Shown: piece by piece, positions 45,933 to 54,636 of the stretch
How the letters are laid out: the number at the start of each line of letters is the position of its first letter
Position numbering within the stretch: the stretch's first letter is position 1
Origin: an uncultured Opitutales bacterium
Lineage (GTDB): Bacteria > Verrucomicrobiota > Verrucomicrobiia > Opitutales > Intestinicryptomonadaceae
DNA length: 61,437 nucleotides
Assembly: GCA_900548185.1 (NCBI GenBank)
Contig: URJJ01000008.1
Coordinates: 1 to 61,437 of the forward strand
Reading direction: 5' to 3'
Made by a program: the position numbers and the translations under genes
Notes under the pieces: model-generated
What the model was told of the DNA's origin: nothing
What the model saw: the letters and a program-made list of their open reading frames with translations, nothing else
The model's database searches: none

Positions 45933-48392
45933 ATGGTTTGGGTTAAAATATTATTTATATTTTTATTTTCATATTTAACAGCATTAGCCACGCCGTCGTG
46001 GGAATCGCCGACTTTGCACAACGACCAATTGAGAATAGACGGCCAACTTTACAAGCGATTCGGCCTCGGAATGCTCGGAGGTTCTCCGGAATTCAAATTT
46101 CCCATTTACCTTGAGCACAACATTTCAAAATATCCTTACGGCGAACTTGAACGCTTCTCGCAATGGAGCGTACCCCAGTTGACTTCCTATGTAGCCCCGA
46201 TGAACGGCGGTATTTTCTGGCTGTCGCCAGGGGGAGAAGAATATTTCTTCAAAGCAAAAGACCCAGTTTATAAAATTGTCTCAGTACGCCCAACTAAAAT
46301 AAAATCCCCATATATAGCCGTTCGCAGCAACACAAAGAAAGATCCCGACAGGATATACATAATTTCCAAGGACAAATTCATATATAGCTACGACAAGGGC
46401 GTACTAAAAACACTGGAAGCTCCGTCTGGTCGCAAGCTGTTCTTCAAAGCAAACGGCATACGAATTACCGGCATTGAACAGCGTACGGATACCGCGACCT
46501 ACGAACTTCTTTCAGCAAAATACGACAACTTAAACAGGCTCGTATCCCTCAAAATCGGCGCTATATGGCACAACTTTTCATATGAAGCCGATTCCGAAAT
46601 ATTAACCGCTTGGAAGCCTTTTAATCTTCGCGAGCGGGAAGTAAATTTCGCATACAAAAACGGACTTATAGAGTCAATTGGCTACCCCAATACCGACAAA
46701 GAGCGTTTTGTCTGGATAACGACATTGAAAGACTTTGAGGAGAGCGGAAAGCATTATTTGGACAACGTAAAATTCAAACCCGTCTTGATGTCAGACTCCG
46801 ACAATGTGTATTCCTTCGGGCAGGAAAAAGCCGGAATTGTCATGCAAAAGGCAAACCTGTTAGGCAACGCAGACAAAATCATTTTCAATCCGCTTACAAA
46901 CCGTCTTACAACCATAGACAAAGGCGGAGTTTCAAGTTCCGTCCAATGGGGGCGCGGCTTTCAAAACGAAGCGACAAACAAACTCAGCGAAATAATATCA
47001 CCCAAAGGCGAAGCCATCGTTAAGCTTGAATACGACGACGAAGGCCGCATATCGCAAATGACCAAGCGCGGCGAAAAACCTACCAAATATAAATATGACG
47101 AGCAGGACAGAATTGTCGAAATTACGATAGGCGACTGCCGCCCCACTAAGTACGAATACGACAGCGATTCAATGCGCCCCAAAAAGATTGTAAATCCGCT
47201 CGGGCACACGACCGAATTCGCCTACGGCAGTGACAAACAGATTGTTTCCTATAAAAACGCCGACAATGCAAGCCAATACTATCATTACGATGCGCTTGGC
47301 AGAATCACGCGCCGCAATTATCCAATGGGCGTATGGATAGCATGGGATTACGACATCTTCGGCAGAATCGTAAAACGCGAATATTCCAACGGGAACTCAA
47401 TAAAATTTGAATACGACGAATTTTCGCAACTAAAGACCGTTGTGGAAAACGATAAAGTCGTCTGGGAATACTCCTATTATCCGTCGGGGCAACTAAAGTT
47501 ACTGACACGCAATAAAAAGAAATGGCTTGAGGTGGATAGGGAAATCAAAGACGAAAAAGAATATCTATCGATAATCAACAACAAGGGCGCCGAATCGCAA
47601 CAAACCTATTCTTTGGACGGAAAATTGTTGGAGGAGGTAAATCCGCTAAAAGACACGATTCAGTACAAATACAATCCAATCGGCGAGCTTACGGGCTGGA
47701 TAGCCCCCGACGGCAGCAATGTAAAATTTGAATACGACGCCCGCGGCAAAATGGTATTCCACGAAAACCATATAGGACAAACAATAGAAAACAAGTACGA
47801 CAAATATGGGAATCTAGCGGAGAAGAAAACCAAAGAGCAGACCATTAAAATAGAATACGACGATTTCGACAGAATCACAAAACGCGATTTTTCAAACGGT
47901 CAGATAACCGACATTGTTTACGACGATTACGACAGGATAAAATCCATAGTTTCTGCCGATGTAAAAATAATCATTCAATACGACGAGCTCGGACAGCAAG
48001 TTAAGCGTTTGGCGGAATTTCCAAACGGAACAAAAAGCGTTACAATTTTCGACTATACAAATTCCGGCGCGCGCAAAAGAGTGCTAAATGCAGTACAAAA
48101 GCCCGACAAAAGCGAAGCCGAACGCTCGGAAATCACATATGCGTACGATGCATTAAACCGTCCTACCGAAGTATCTATAAACAATACCGGTAAAATTAGA
48201 TATTACTACGACAAAAAGAGTCAAATGCTATTAAGCAAAATATTTCCAAACGGCAACAAAAGCATCTACTCGTACGACAAGAATTTCCGTCTCAAAACGA
48301 TTCAAAATTACGATGCCTCGGACACCCCTATAGGCGGCATTCAATACGACTGGGCAACCGACGGTACTTTAAACGGCAAGAAAGTGTGGTAA
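45933..48392 (+). CDS. Rhs N-terminal half without core or tip, secreted (locus B)
   Basis: An 819-residue protein: signal peptide (MVWVKILFIFLFSYLTALA, then TPSW), an N-terminal region (SPEFKFPIYLEHN, WSVPQLTSYVAPMNGG, PGGEEYFF) that corresponds part by part to the beginning of the single-chain locus A protein, then about 16-20 YD repeats (KLEYDDEGRISQMTK, FEYDARGKMVFHENH) to the end. The protein stops after IQYDWATDGTLNGKKVW, before any Rhs core signature. It is therefore a shell half that needs a partner to close; the divergent 528-residue protein supplies the rest. Together they are 1347 residues against 1277 for locus A. Confidence 0.88.
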   Translation: MVWVKILFIFLFSYLTALATPSWESPTLHNDQLRIDGQLYKRFGLGMLGGSPEFKFPIYLEHNISKYPYGELERFSQWSVPQLTSYVAPMNGGIFWLSPGGEEYFFKAKDPVYKIVSVRPTKIKSPYIAVRSNTKKDPDRIYIISKDKFIYSYDKGVLKTLEAPSGRKLFFKANGIRITGIEQRTDTATYELLSAKYDNLNRLVSLKIGAIWHNFSYEADSEILTAWKPFNLREREVNFAYKNGLIESIGYPNTDKERFVWITTLKDFEESGKHYLDNVKFKPVLMSDSDNVYSFGQEKAGIVMQKANLLGNADKIIFNPLTNRLTTIDKGGVSSSVQWGRGFQNEATNKLSEIISPKGEAIVKLEYDDEGRISQMTKRGEKPTKYKYDEQDRIVEITIGDCRPTKYEYDSDSMRPKKIVNPLGHTTEFAYGSDKQIVSYKNADNASQYYHYDALGRITRRNYPMGVWIAWDYDIFGRIVKREYSNGNSIKFEYDEFSQLKTVVENDKVVWEYSYYPSGQLKLLTRNKKKWLEVDREIKDEKEYLSIINNKGAESQQTYSLDGKLLEEVNPLKDTIQYKYNPIGELTGWIAPDGSNVKFEYDARGKMVFHENHIGQTIENKYDKYGNLAEKKTKEQTIKIEYDDFDRITKRDFSNGQITDIVYDDYDRIKSIVSADVKIIIQYDELGQQVKRLAEFPNGTKSVTIFDYTNSGARKRVLNAVQKPDKSEAERSEITYAYDALNRPTEVSINNTGKIRYYYDKKSQMLLSKIFPNGNKSIYSYDKNFRLKTIQNYDASDTPIGGIQYDWATDGTLNGKKVW

Positions 48393-48430
48393 ACAAGATG
48401 GATATTGCTTTTGAGCTTACCTAAAACATT

Positions 48431-48625
48431 TTATAGGACAATTCCTTTCAGATTCGTCCATACTTGCCATTCATAAGTTTTATTCTTTAGAGTACCGCCG
48501 AATTTAGCGTCTCTCCTTTGTAGAATTTCATTTAAGGCATCTTTCGATGAAAGCATTGAAAAAAATGAAGCGCAGTCAAAACGAGCATTGTCCCTTAATT
48601 TCGTTTTGTCTTCACGAAAAGCTCT
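48431..48625 (-). pseudogene. Decayed immunity gene related to the 29633-30238 gene
   Basis: Reading the minus strand gives DKTKLRDNARFDCASFFSML and SSKDALNEIL, matching DKLRDDGPFDFSTFSSLFTS and KDVLNEV of the membrane-anchored immunity protein in locus A. Three consecutive TAA codons lie just upstream in this frame and the membrane anchor is missing; after the shared motif the sequence is unrelated. Confidence 0.7.
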
Positions 48626-48774
48626 TTATTATTAACTATATTTTCCATTTCGATAGACTTAAAATGTCAAATTTATAATAAAAAAATGACATTTTACACA
48701 ACAAACAATACAATATTTTTTTCACAACCAACCCAAATAAAGCATTTCAAATTCTCCCTTTAAACCATTTCAAT
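48626..48774. other. AT-rich non-coding DNA at right island end
   Basis: No reading frame or known element is visible. It lies between the decayed immunity gene and the Rhs 5' remnant. Confidence 0.5.
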
Positions 48775-48860
48775 GAATGCATATCCGGAGTTAGATATGT
48801 CTTTCCGGCCAAATTCCTACTCTGAAAGAAGTTAATTTGCCGCGCATGCGCGCAACCTTG
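48775..48860 (-). pseudogene. Remnant of the 5' end of a locus A-type Rhs gene
   Basis: The interval aligns with about 35570-35650 of the main locus A Rhs gene, including the near-identical stretch covering AQQINFFQSRN (TCTGAAAGAAGTTAATTTGC) and the signal peptidase region. The match ends at GCGCATGCGCGCAA, after which GC-rich chromosomal sequence starts. It shows that a third Rhs gene of the locus A type once existed at the right edge. Confidence 0.75.
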
Positions 48861-48870
48861 AAGGCTCTTT

Positions 48871-51800
48871 CTATGGCGCCGCATCCGCTTCGCCAGCCTG
48901 ATTTTCGTCGAGCACTCCGGCAAATATTTTCAAATTGCGGACAATCCCCTTGAATTTGAAAACCGGATTTCCGGCATCTTCGTATGTCCCCACTTTCAAT
49001 GGCACCGCAGAATCCTTCGGAGAATCGCCCAGAAGAACGTCGTTTGTGAGCTTTCCGTCCACAAATATCCTGACCCGCACCCCGTCGAATACCGCGCGCA
49101 CGCGGTAGAACTTCCCTATTTCCGGGCGAATGCCGGTATTTATGTTTTTCCCGAGCGAAACATGCAAAGCCCCGCCCATGACCTGTATGTACCAGCCGTC
49201 GGAATTGTGCCGCCCGTTTGAGGCTATCACTGGCATCCCCTCCGTGCTGTCGGCCCTGAACTCAAGGCTCACGGTGAAGCCTTTTTTAAACGATGAGCGG
49301 AAATCCGACTCAATATATCCGTATGAAAAATCTGCGCCGCCTGAACCGTACTCAACGTCGCCCGCCTGCGCAAACCCCTCAGGCTTTTCTGTCAAAGGCA
49401 GCGACAAGGCCAGAGGCGCTTTACGGGGCTCGTGCCTAACCTTAAAAAACGCGTCTTTTTTCGACTCAAAATCGCATGCGTTCAGAAAGACCAGACGGTA
49501 TTCGTATTCGCCGTATGCAACCTTATCCAGAAAGACAAGCTCCGTTGAGTCGTCTACGGGCACTTCTCCCACCCGCTCATACTTGGAATAGTCCTTGGAC
49601 TTGTTGATATGCTCGAAAACCTGGTCGGCATTTTTGCCCGTCTCAAAGGGCCTGCCTTTGCGGAAAATTGCGCATTTTGAGACTCCGGAATCGGACGGGG
49701 CGGCACCCCTTATAAAGACTCCCGCATCGTTTCGCGACTCCGCTTCGGCCTTTGGCGCCTCGCTTATCGGGGTGTTGGGCATCTCGACTTTTATTTTGCC
49801 GGAGGAGGCCGCAACCCTGCCGTCTGCAATCGCCTCGACCTGGTATGTGCATTCGGCCTTGTTTATGGCGTCGGGCAGGTAGTTGAAGGCCGTCGCGCAA
49901 AGGGACTTTCCATCGCGCAGAACCCGGTAGTAGTCCGCGCCGGGCACTTCGGTCCAGTTCAGTTCAACGGGCGTGTTTTTGCCGGCCCGGGAATTCAGGG
50001 ATATGGACTTTTTCCCCGCCCTGGCCTGCGCCTTCTCACGCTTTTGGGCGGCCGCTTTCGGCAGTACGGGAACCACCTGGACGGGGAAGTCCGAGGCCCC
50101 GGGTTTGCCGTCCAGAGAGAAGGTGAACATAAGCGGGAGGTTTTTAATCTCGTCCGCCCCGATGACAGCCCTGCGCACCCATCCCCTGGTCTTTTCAAGC
50201 TTCTTTGATTTCCATGACTTCTCCCCTACATTTTTGTAAAGCAGAAAGGCGTCGCCGCCCCCCAGTATTACCGGGTTCAGCTCAAGCGGGGAATTTTCTT
50301 CGATGGTTGCAAAGCGGCGGGGAAGCACGATTTTCCTTTCCGGAAAATCCCATTCCCGCATGTGTGGGTCCGAAGGCCCGGCCTTTGAGTTTTGGGCGCA
50401 GAGCCTGTAGCTTTCAAGCCACCAATGGTAGGCCTTTGTGATTACGGTTGCGAGCACCCCGTACTCGCCCCTGGTAGAAAGCCTCGCCGCATAAGACCTG
50501 AAGCCGTTTTCAAAGGCCGGGGATTCAAGGACTTTCAAGGCGGAGTCAAAATCCTTTCCGGCAATCAGCTCTTCCGCCGAATTTGCCTGGACTGTCATCT
50601 CCCTGTATGCCAGCACCCAGTCAATGCGGGAGTTGAGCCAGTCGAGGTTGGCCTGGGCGCTTTCGTTTTCAAAGCGGAAGCCCTTGAGCTCCTCCCTGAT
50701 TTGCAGAAGCTCGTCCCGGTATTTGACGTCCCCCACTCCGCCCCATCTGAATATGGCGCACTCGACCTGCCCGTCCCCGCCTACCCAGCGATACGGCATT
50801 GCGTCGAGCTTTCTGTGGATTTCCGCGAGCTCTGCGGCTTTTTCGTCCCCGTAGAGCCCGCGCGCGTATTGGAGATAGAAATCCCGGAGGGAAACGGAGG
50901 GGTTCCACGCCCTTTCGCAGAGGTACTGGAAATTCTCGCCGATGCAGCGCGTGCGCCAGTGTATGCCGAGAACCCCCTGGCTTCCGCCCGCGATGAGCCT
51001 GTCCATGAGACCCTCGTATATTTTGACATAGGGCTGCGGCTGCCACTGGTCGCCGTCGTTTTCAAGCCACGGGATGGGCCAGCGCTCGCGGTCCGCAGGA
51101 AGCTCGTTATAGATTTCATCGACGCGCGGAATCGGGCCTATGACGTCGAGCGAGGAGAATATGACGTCTTTTGGAAGGAGCTTGTCAAGCCCCTCGTAAT
51201 ATTCCGCGCTGGCGAGCCTCCTGTCGCCGCCCCATCCGGATATCACCAGCCTGGGAGGGTTTTTATAGCGCGACAGGACCTTGCGGGCTACCAGCGCGTA
51301 CTGCGCAAGCCTTACGCCCTCCATCGCCCTCGCCTGCCGCCCGAGCTCGCCTCCGGGGTCGAATTCAGGCAGGAGATTTTTATGCTCCACTATCCGCTTA
51401 AAGATATCGCGCATGTCGCGCGCATAATATTTGAGCGACTTCGTGTACGGCCCCGCCTCGTGCTCAGTGTGGCCGAAGCCCGTGGCGCCCCACACTTCCG
51501 GCTGCCAAAGCCAGATGTAATCTGCGGCCGGATAGCTTTCCAAGACATTTTCGAGGCGCCTTATAAATATCCCGATTTCCCCCTCGTCAAAGGGGTTGCG
51601 CCTGACTTCAAAGCCTATGCAGGTTTTTACGCCGCGCGACCTGGCATAGTCGAATGCGTCGCGCACCATCTTCTGCTCCGCAAGAATCGCCTCCCTGTCA
51701 TCGGGAATTTCAGATGTCACGGTGGTTCCGAAATACTCGCGGTCATACAAGAGGCCCGTGCCGAATCCGAACTCTTCCGTTTTCATCGGATGGGTTCCCC

Positions 51801-52494
51801 AGAGGCGCCCACTGGTTGAAAGGAGCCTTTGGCCCAAAACCATTTTTCCGTCTTTTCCCTCGAAGGCCCCTAGCGGCTCGGCGTCGTAGGTGTGAAAGCC
51901 TATGAAGTTTGCGCCTATGCGTATGGCGTCGTCCACAAAGGCCCTGTGGTCGGCTAAATCCCATGTGGTGGGGCTGTTTAGAAAATTGTACCACGGGAGA
52001 AATCCGCGAATTTTGAGGGCTGGGGACTCCGAAAAGCTTTTCGGGGCTTTCAGCCTGCCGGGCATGTAGCTTGCGCCGAGGTTGAGCCCAACGCCCATTT
52101 CCTTCAAAAGCGCATAGGCCCCGTTTGCGACGCCCTCGTCGCTGTTTGACAACACCAGCGTGCACTTGGCGCCGGATACGGCGAGGCTTTCAATGGCGAA
52201 ACCGTCGTTTTTGAGGGGCGAAGTTTTTTCCAGAAACCCCTCAAGCATGTTCCCCCGCCGTGGTATTCCGAAAATGACGGCGGGCCGCCTGCCCCATTCG
52301 GACTCGGGGACGATTTCCGGATACTTCCCCTGCACGGCGCCGCTCAGGGCTGCAAAGTCCAAGACGGCGTTTTTGCCGGGGGCCGAAAGCCCCACGCAAA
52401 CCAGCCTATCTATGTCGGCAAACAGGGGCCCGAAGGCGAAAACGCCGACGAGAAGAAGGGACAGGATTCTCATTTTGTCTTTGCATGCAAACAT
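48871..52494 (-). CDS. Secreted multi-domain glycoside-hydrolase-like protein (paralogue 1)
   Basis: A 1207-residue exported protein (signal in MRILSLLLVGVFAFGPLFA; start at 52494 fixed by a GGAGG site). Domains in order: an N-terminal alpha/beta domain as found before the barrel in GH20/GH67-type enzymes (ECWGRR-like RRPAVIFGIPRRG, GVANGAYALLKEMGVGLNLG; residues 25-150); a TIM-barrel-like catalytic region (RGFLPWYNF, VDDAIRIGANFIGFHTYD, DYIWLWQPEVWG, WLENDGDQWQPQPYVK; about 160-720); a beta-sandwich; an Fn3-like domain (VELNWTEVPGADYYRVLRDG, about 870-930); and a C-terminal LamG/concanavalin-like domain (about 1050-1200). The family is uncertain; Glu/Asp of the WLENDGDQ segment may be active-site residues. 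Substrate unknown. Confidence 0.75.
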   Translation of the reverse strand: MFACKDKMRILSLLLVGVFAFGPLFADIDRLVCVGLSAPGKNAVLDFAALSGAVQGKYPEIVPESEWGRRPAVIFGIPRRGNMLEGFLEKTSPLKNDGFAIESLAVSGAKCTLVLSNSDEGVANGAYALLKEMGVGLNLGASYMPGRLKAPKSFSESPALKIRGFLPWYNFLNSPTTWDLADHRAFVDDAIRIGANFIGFHTYDAEPLGAFEGKDGKMVLGQRLLSTSGRLWGTHPMKTEEFGFGTGLLYDREYFGTTVTSEIPDDREAILAEQKMVRDAFDYARSRGVKTCIGFEVRRNPFDEGEIGIFIRRLENVLESYPAADYIWLWQPEVWGATGFGHTEHEAGPYTKSLKYYARDMRDIFKRIVEHKNLLPEFDPGGELGRQARAMEGVRLAQYALVARKVLSRYKNPPRLVISGWGGDRRLASAEYYEGLDKLLPKDVIFSSLDVIGPIPRVDEIYNELPADRERWPIPWLENDGDQWQPQPYVKIYEGLMDRLIAGGSQGVLGIHWRTRCIGENFQYLCERAWNPSVSLRDFYLQYARGLYGDEKAAELAEIHRKLDAMPYRWVGGDGQVECAIFRWGGVGDVKYRDELLQIREELKGFRFENESAQANLDWLNSRIDWVLAYREMTVQANSAEELIAGKDFDSALKVLESPAFENGFRSYAARLSTRGEYGVLATVITKAYHWWLESYRLCAQNSKAGPSDPHMREWDFPERKIVLPRRFATIEENSPLELNPVILGGGDAFLLYKNVGEKSWKSKKLEKTRGWVRRAVIGADEIKNLPLMFTFSLDGKPGASDFPVQVVPVLPKAAAQKREKAQARAGKKSISLNSRAGKNTPVELNWTEVPGADYYRVLRDGKSLCATAFNYLPDAINKAECTYQVEAIADGRVAASSGKIKVEMPNTPISEAPKAEAESRNDAGVFIRGAAPSDSGVSKCAIFRKGRPFETGKNADQVFEHINKSKDYSKYERVGEVPVDDSTELVFLDKVAYGEYEYRLVFLNACDFESKKDAFFKVRHEPRKAPLALSLPLTEKPEGFAQAGDVEYGSGGADFSYGYIESDFRSSFKKGFTVSLEFRADSTEGMPVIASNGRHNSDGWYIQVMGGALHVSLGKNINTGIRPEIGKFYRVRAVFDGVRVRIFVDGKLTNDVLLGDSPKDSAVPLKVGTYEDAGNPVFKFKGIVRNLKIFAGVLDENQAGEADAAP

Positions 52495-52557
52495 GGCGTT
52501 GCCTCCGGTAATTTTTCTTCATGGCGCCCCTGCGGCGCGGGAGATGGTTTTTTCAGG

Positions 52558-54474
52558 CTAATTCCGCGGCCAGACCTTTATCCTGTTTGCGCCCGGTTTG
52601 GCGGAGTCTATCGGGCCGGGGATGGCGGAGGATTTTCTCCTGGCCCCGAAATAATCCTCGTCGAACACTATTTCGCGGCCCTCGGCGTCCTCAAACGGCT
52701 CCTCCGATACCATCGGGACGGAGAACATTCCCGTTGAAACCGTATTTGCCGCGCATCCGCCAAAATCCTCGGGAAGGTTGAAGGAAAGGTACACCGCCCC
52801 GCCCTCTTCCGACAGCCTGACGCCGGCGTCGAAGTCCGGCTTGTGGAAAAAGTTCTTTTCCATATTCCAGGGCCTGGATTTTCCCAGATAGGCGTTTCCG
52901 TCCGCGAAAGGCCCCTTTTTGCCGTTTAAGTAATGGAGCCCGTAGGTCTCCAGATTCGGCTGCTCGTTTTGGGGGTTTGTCGTGGCAAAGAGGTTGTTGT
53001 AATATTGGTTGTCGTCAAGGCAGGTTGAAATCCCCTTTATGCGCGTGCTGTGCGCAAAGTGGTAGGGGGTGTAGCGCCCGTCGAAGAAATGCCTCATCAT
53101 GCCGCTTATCATGTTGTTGACATAGGCCCCGCCGCCGCTGAACACGTATATGCCTATGCGCGACAGGCAGATGTTGTTGTCTATGACAAACGGGCCGTGG
53201 TTCACCTCCACATGGATGTCGTCCGTGGTGTTTTCGCAGAGCAAATTCTGCGTCACGCGGCTTCCCTGGGTCATCCAGTCGAGCCATATGCCCCGCCCGC
53301 AGTTTTGTATGCGGTTGCCCCTGATGAGCGTATCGATGGGCGCGTGGAATTTTATGCCCCCGATTTCGGCGCCGGAGAACTGGCGCTTTGTCCATATGTC
53401 GTGTATATAGTTGTTTTCGATGATTGAAAAGGCGGCGCCCTGGCTTCCGCACATCCCCGTCTGCTCGCAGTTGTAGATTTCGTTCCCCCTGACGATGTGG
53501 GAGCCTATCTTATCCCTGCTCCAGCCTTTTTCGAGGGTTTTGAAGGTCACCTCGATATACGCCACGGAACCGTCCTTTTTGGGGTTTTTCATCCAGGTGT
53601 TGTCGCCGGTGGCGCCCTCTTTTCCGAGGGTTATGCCGCTGCATTTCGTGTCGTGGATTTTGTTGTTTTCGATAATCCAGCCCTTGTTCCAGTTTGTGGA
53701 GACCATGCCGACCTGCCTCGCAGTCGGCGCCCCCCACTGGGTTGCCGCCTGCGAAAAATCGAATCCGCGCACCGTCAGGTAGTTTATCCCCTCCTCTGCG
53801 GGATAAAAGCAACTGAAACGCGCGGAGACCTCCACGAGCTCCCTGTTGGGGTCGGCGTCCCCGAAGTTCGCATAAATGACGGTGGAGTTTTCGCCGGGCT
53901 CGCAAAACCACCTGAGGGCAGAGCCTTCGGGGTCCGCCGGATTGCCGCCTTCGCGCGTGTTCAAGACCTTTTGGATGTCAGGCTGCTCGTATAGGGATTT
54001 CCCGTTCAGGTAAATGTCGCCCGTATGGTGCACCCTTCCCATGGGGTCGAACCAGTCTCCCTCAAGGACCGTCTTAAACGGGTTGTGCCCGCCGAAAAAC
54101 TCGTCCGGGATTTCCTTTTTCCAAAGCCCGTTCGGCTGCCTTTCCCACCCGCTTACGACTTCGGAGCCCTTTATCTGGACCTTCTCGCCTTCGGCCGCCT
54201 GGTAGACAATCCTGCGCGTATTGCTCTCGCCGCCGAATTTGGGGTTTACCATTTCGCGGTACACCCCCTCAAAAACCGTCACCACATCGCCGGGGCGCGC
54301 GATGTCTGCGGCGGCCTGTATCGTTTTAAAAGGAGCCTCGCGCGTCCCCGGATTTTTGTCGGACCCGCTTTTCTGCGAGACGAAATAATCGGCGGCGTTC
54401 AAATTTCCCGCCGCAAGCGCAATGGCTAACGGCATCCCCCAAAGCAGGATTTTTCTTCCCATGTTTATTTGCAT
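52558..54474 (-). CDS. Secreted right-handed parallel beta-helix enzyme
   Basis: A 638-residue protein with a signal peptide (MGRKILLWGMPLAIALAAG, ending LNAA). It starts DYFVSQKSGSDKNPGTREAP and TIQAAADIARPGDVVTVFEG, the common beginning of parallel beta-helix polysaccharide lyases and GH141/GH28-like enzymes, and contains many coil repeats (IIENNKIHDTKCSGITLG, IRGNRIQNCGRGIWLDW). A C-terminal beta domain of about 130 residues follows. It lies 63 bp upstream of the large glycoside-hydrolase-like gene on the same strand, so the two probably act on one polysaccharide. The catalytic residues cannot be set from the sequence alone. Confidence 0.8.
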   Translation of the reverse strand: MQINMGRKILLWGMPLAIALAAGNLNAADYFVSQKSGSDKNPGTREAPFKTIQAAADIARPGDVVTVFEGVYREMVNPKFGGESNTRRIVYQAAEGEKVQIKGSEVVSGWERQPNGLWKKEIPDEFFGGHNPFKTVLEGDWFDPMGRVHHTGDIYLNGKSLYEQPDIQKVLNTREGGNPADPEGSALRWFCEPGENSTVIYANFGDADPNRELVEVSARFSCFYPAEEGINYLTVRGFDFSQAATQWGAPTARQVGMVSTNWNKGWIIENNKIHDTKCSGITLGKEGATGDNTWMKNPKKDGSVAYIEVTFKTLEKGWSRDKIGSHIVRGNEIYNCEQTGMCGSQGAAFSIIENNYIHDIWTKRQFSGAEIGGIKFHAPIDTLIRGNRIQNCGRGIWLDWMTQGSRVTQNLLCENTTDDIHVEVNHGPFVIDNNICLSRIGIYVFSGGGAYVNNMISGMMRHFFDGRYTPYHFAHSTRIKGISTCLDDNQYYNNLFATTNPQNEQPNLETYGLHYLNGKKGPFADGNAYLGKSRPWNMEKNFFHKPDFDAGVRLSEEGGAVYLSFNLPEDFGGCAANTVSTGMFSVPMVSEEPFEDAEGREIVFDEDYFGARRKSSAIPGPIDSAKPGANRIKVWPRN

Positions 54475-54585
54475 ATTTTTGAATGTGTTGTGTGAAAGCC
54501 TGAAATTGAAAAAATATCTGGAGGGCCTAGGCCGCTGAAATTCCGGCATTCGCCGAACCGTTTTATTTTGAACACGCGGGGCAAA

Positions 54586-54613
54586 AAAACGCAATTTTTT
54601 TAAATTGCGTTTT
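54586..54613. terminator. Terminator after PEP-CTERM gene
   Basis: Perfect 12-base stem (54586-54597 with 54602-54613, AAAACGCAATTT type) with a four-base loop and A/T runs on both sides; it ends the PEP-CTERM gene on the minus strand, 24 bp after its stop. Confidence 0.8.
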
Positions 54614-54636
54614 CAGGCCCGCGGGCATTCAAAATG

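Noticed and set aside
28481..48870. Integrative element with attachment-site repeats
   Set aside because: I searched by eye for a second copy of the tRNA-His 3' end near 48.8-48.9 kb and inside the island and found none; no integrase gene is visible either. The tRNA association is reported only as a likely boundary.
28735..48870. CRISPR array
   Set aside because: The repeats in the island are long coding copies of the Rhs core with unequal spacing, not short palindromic repeats with unique spacers.
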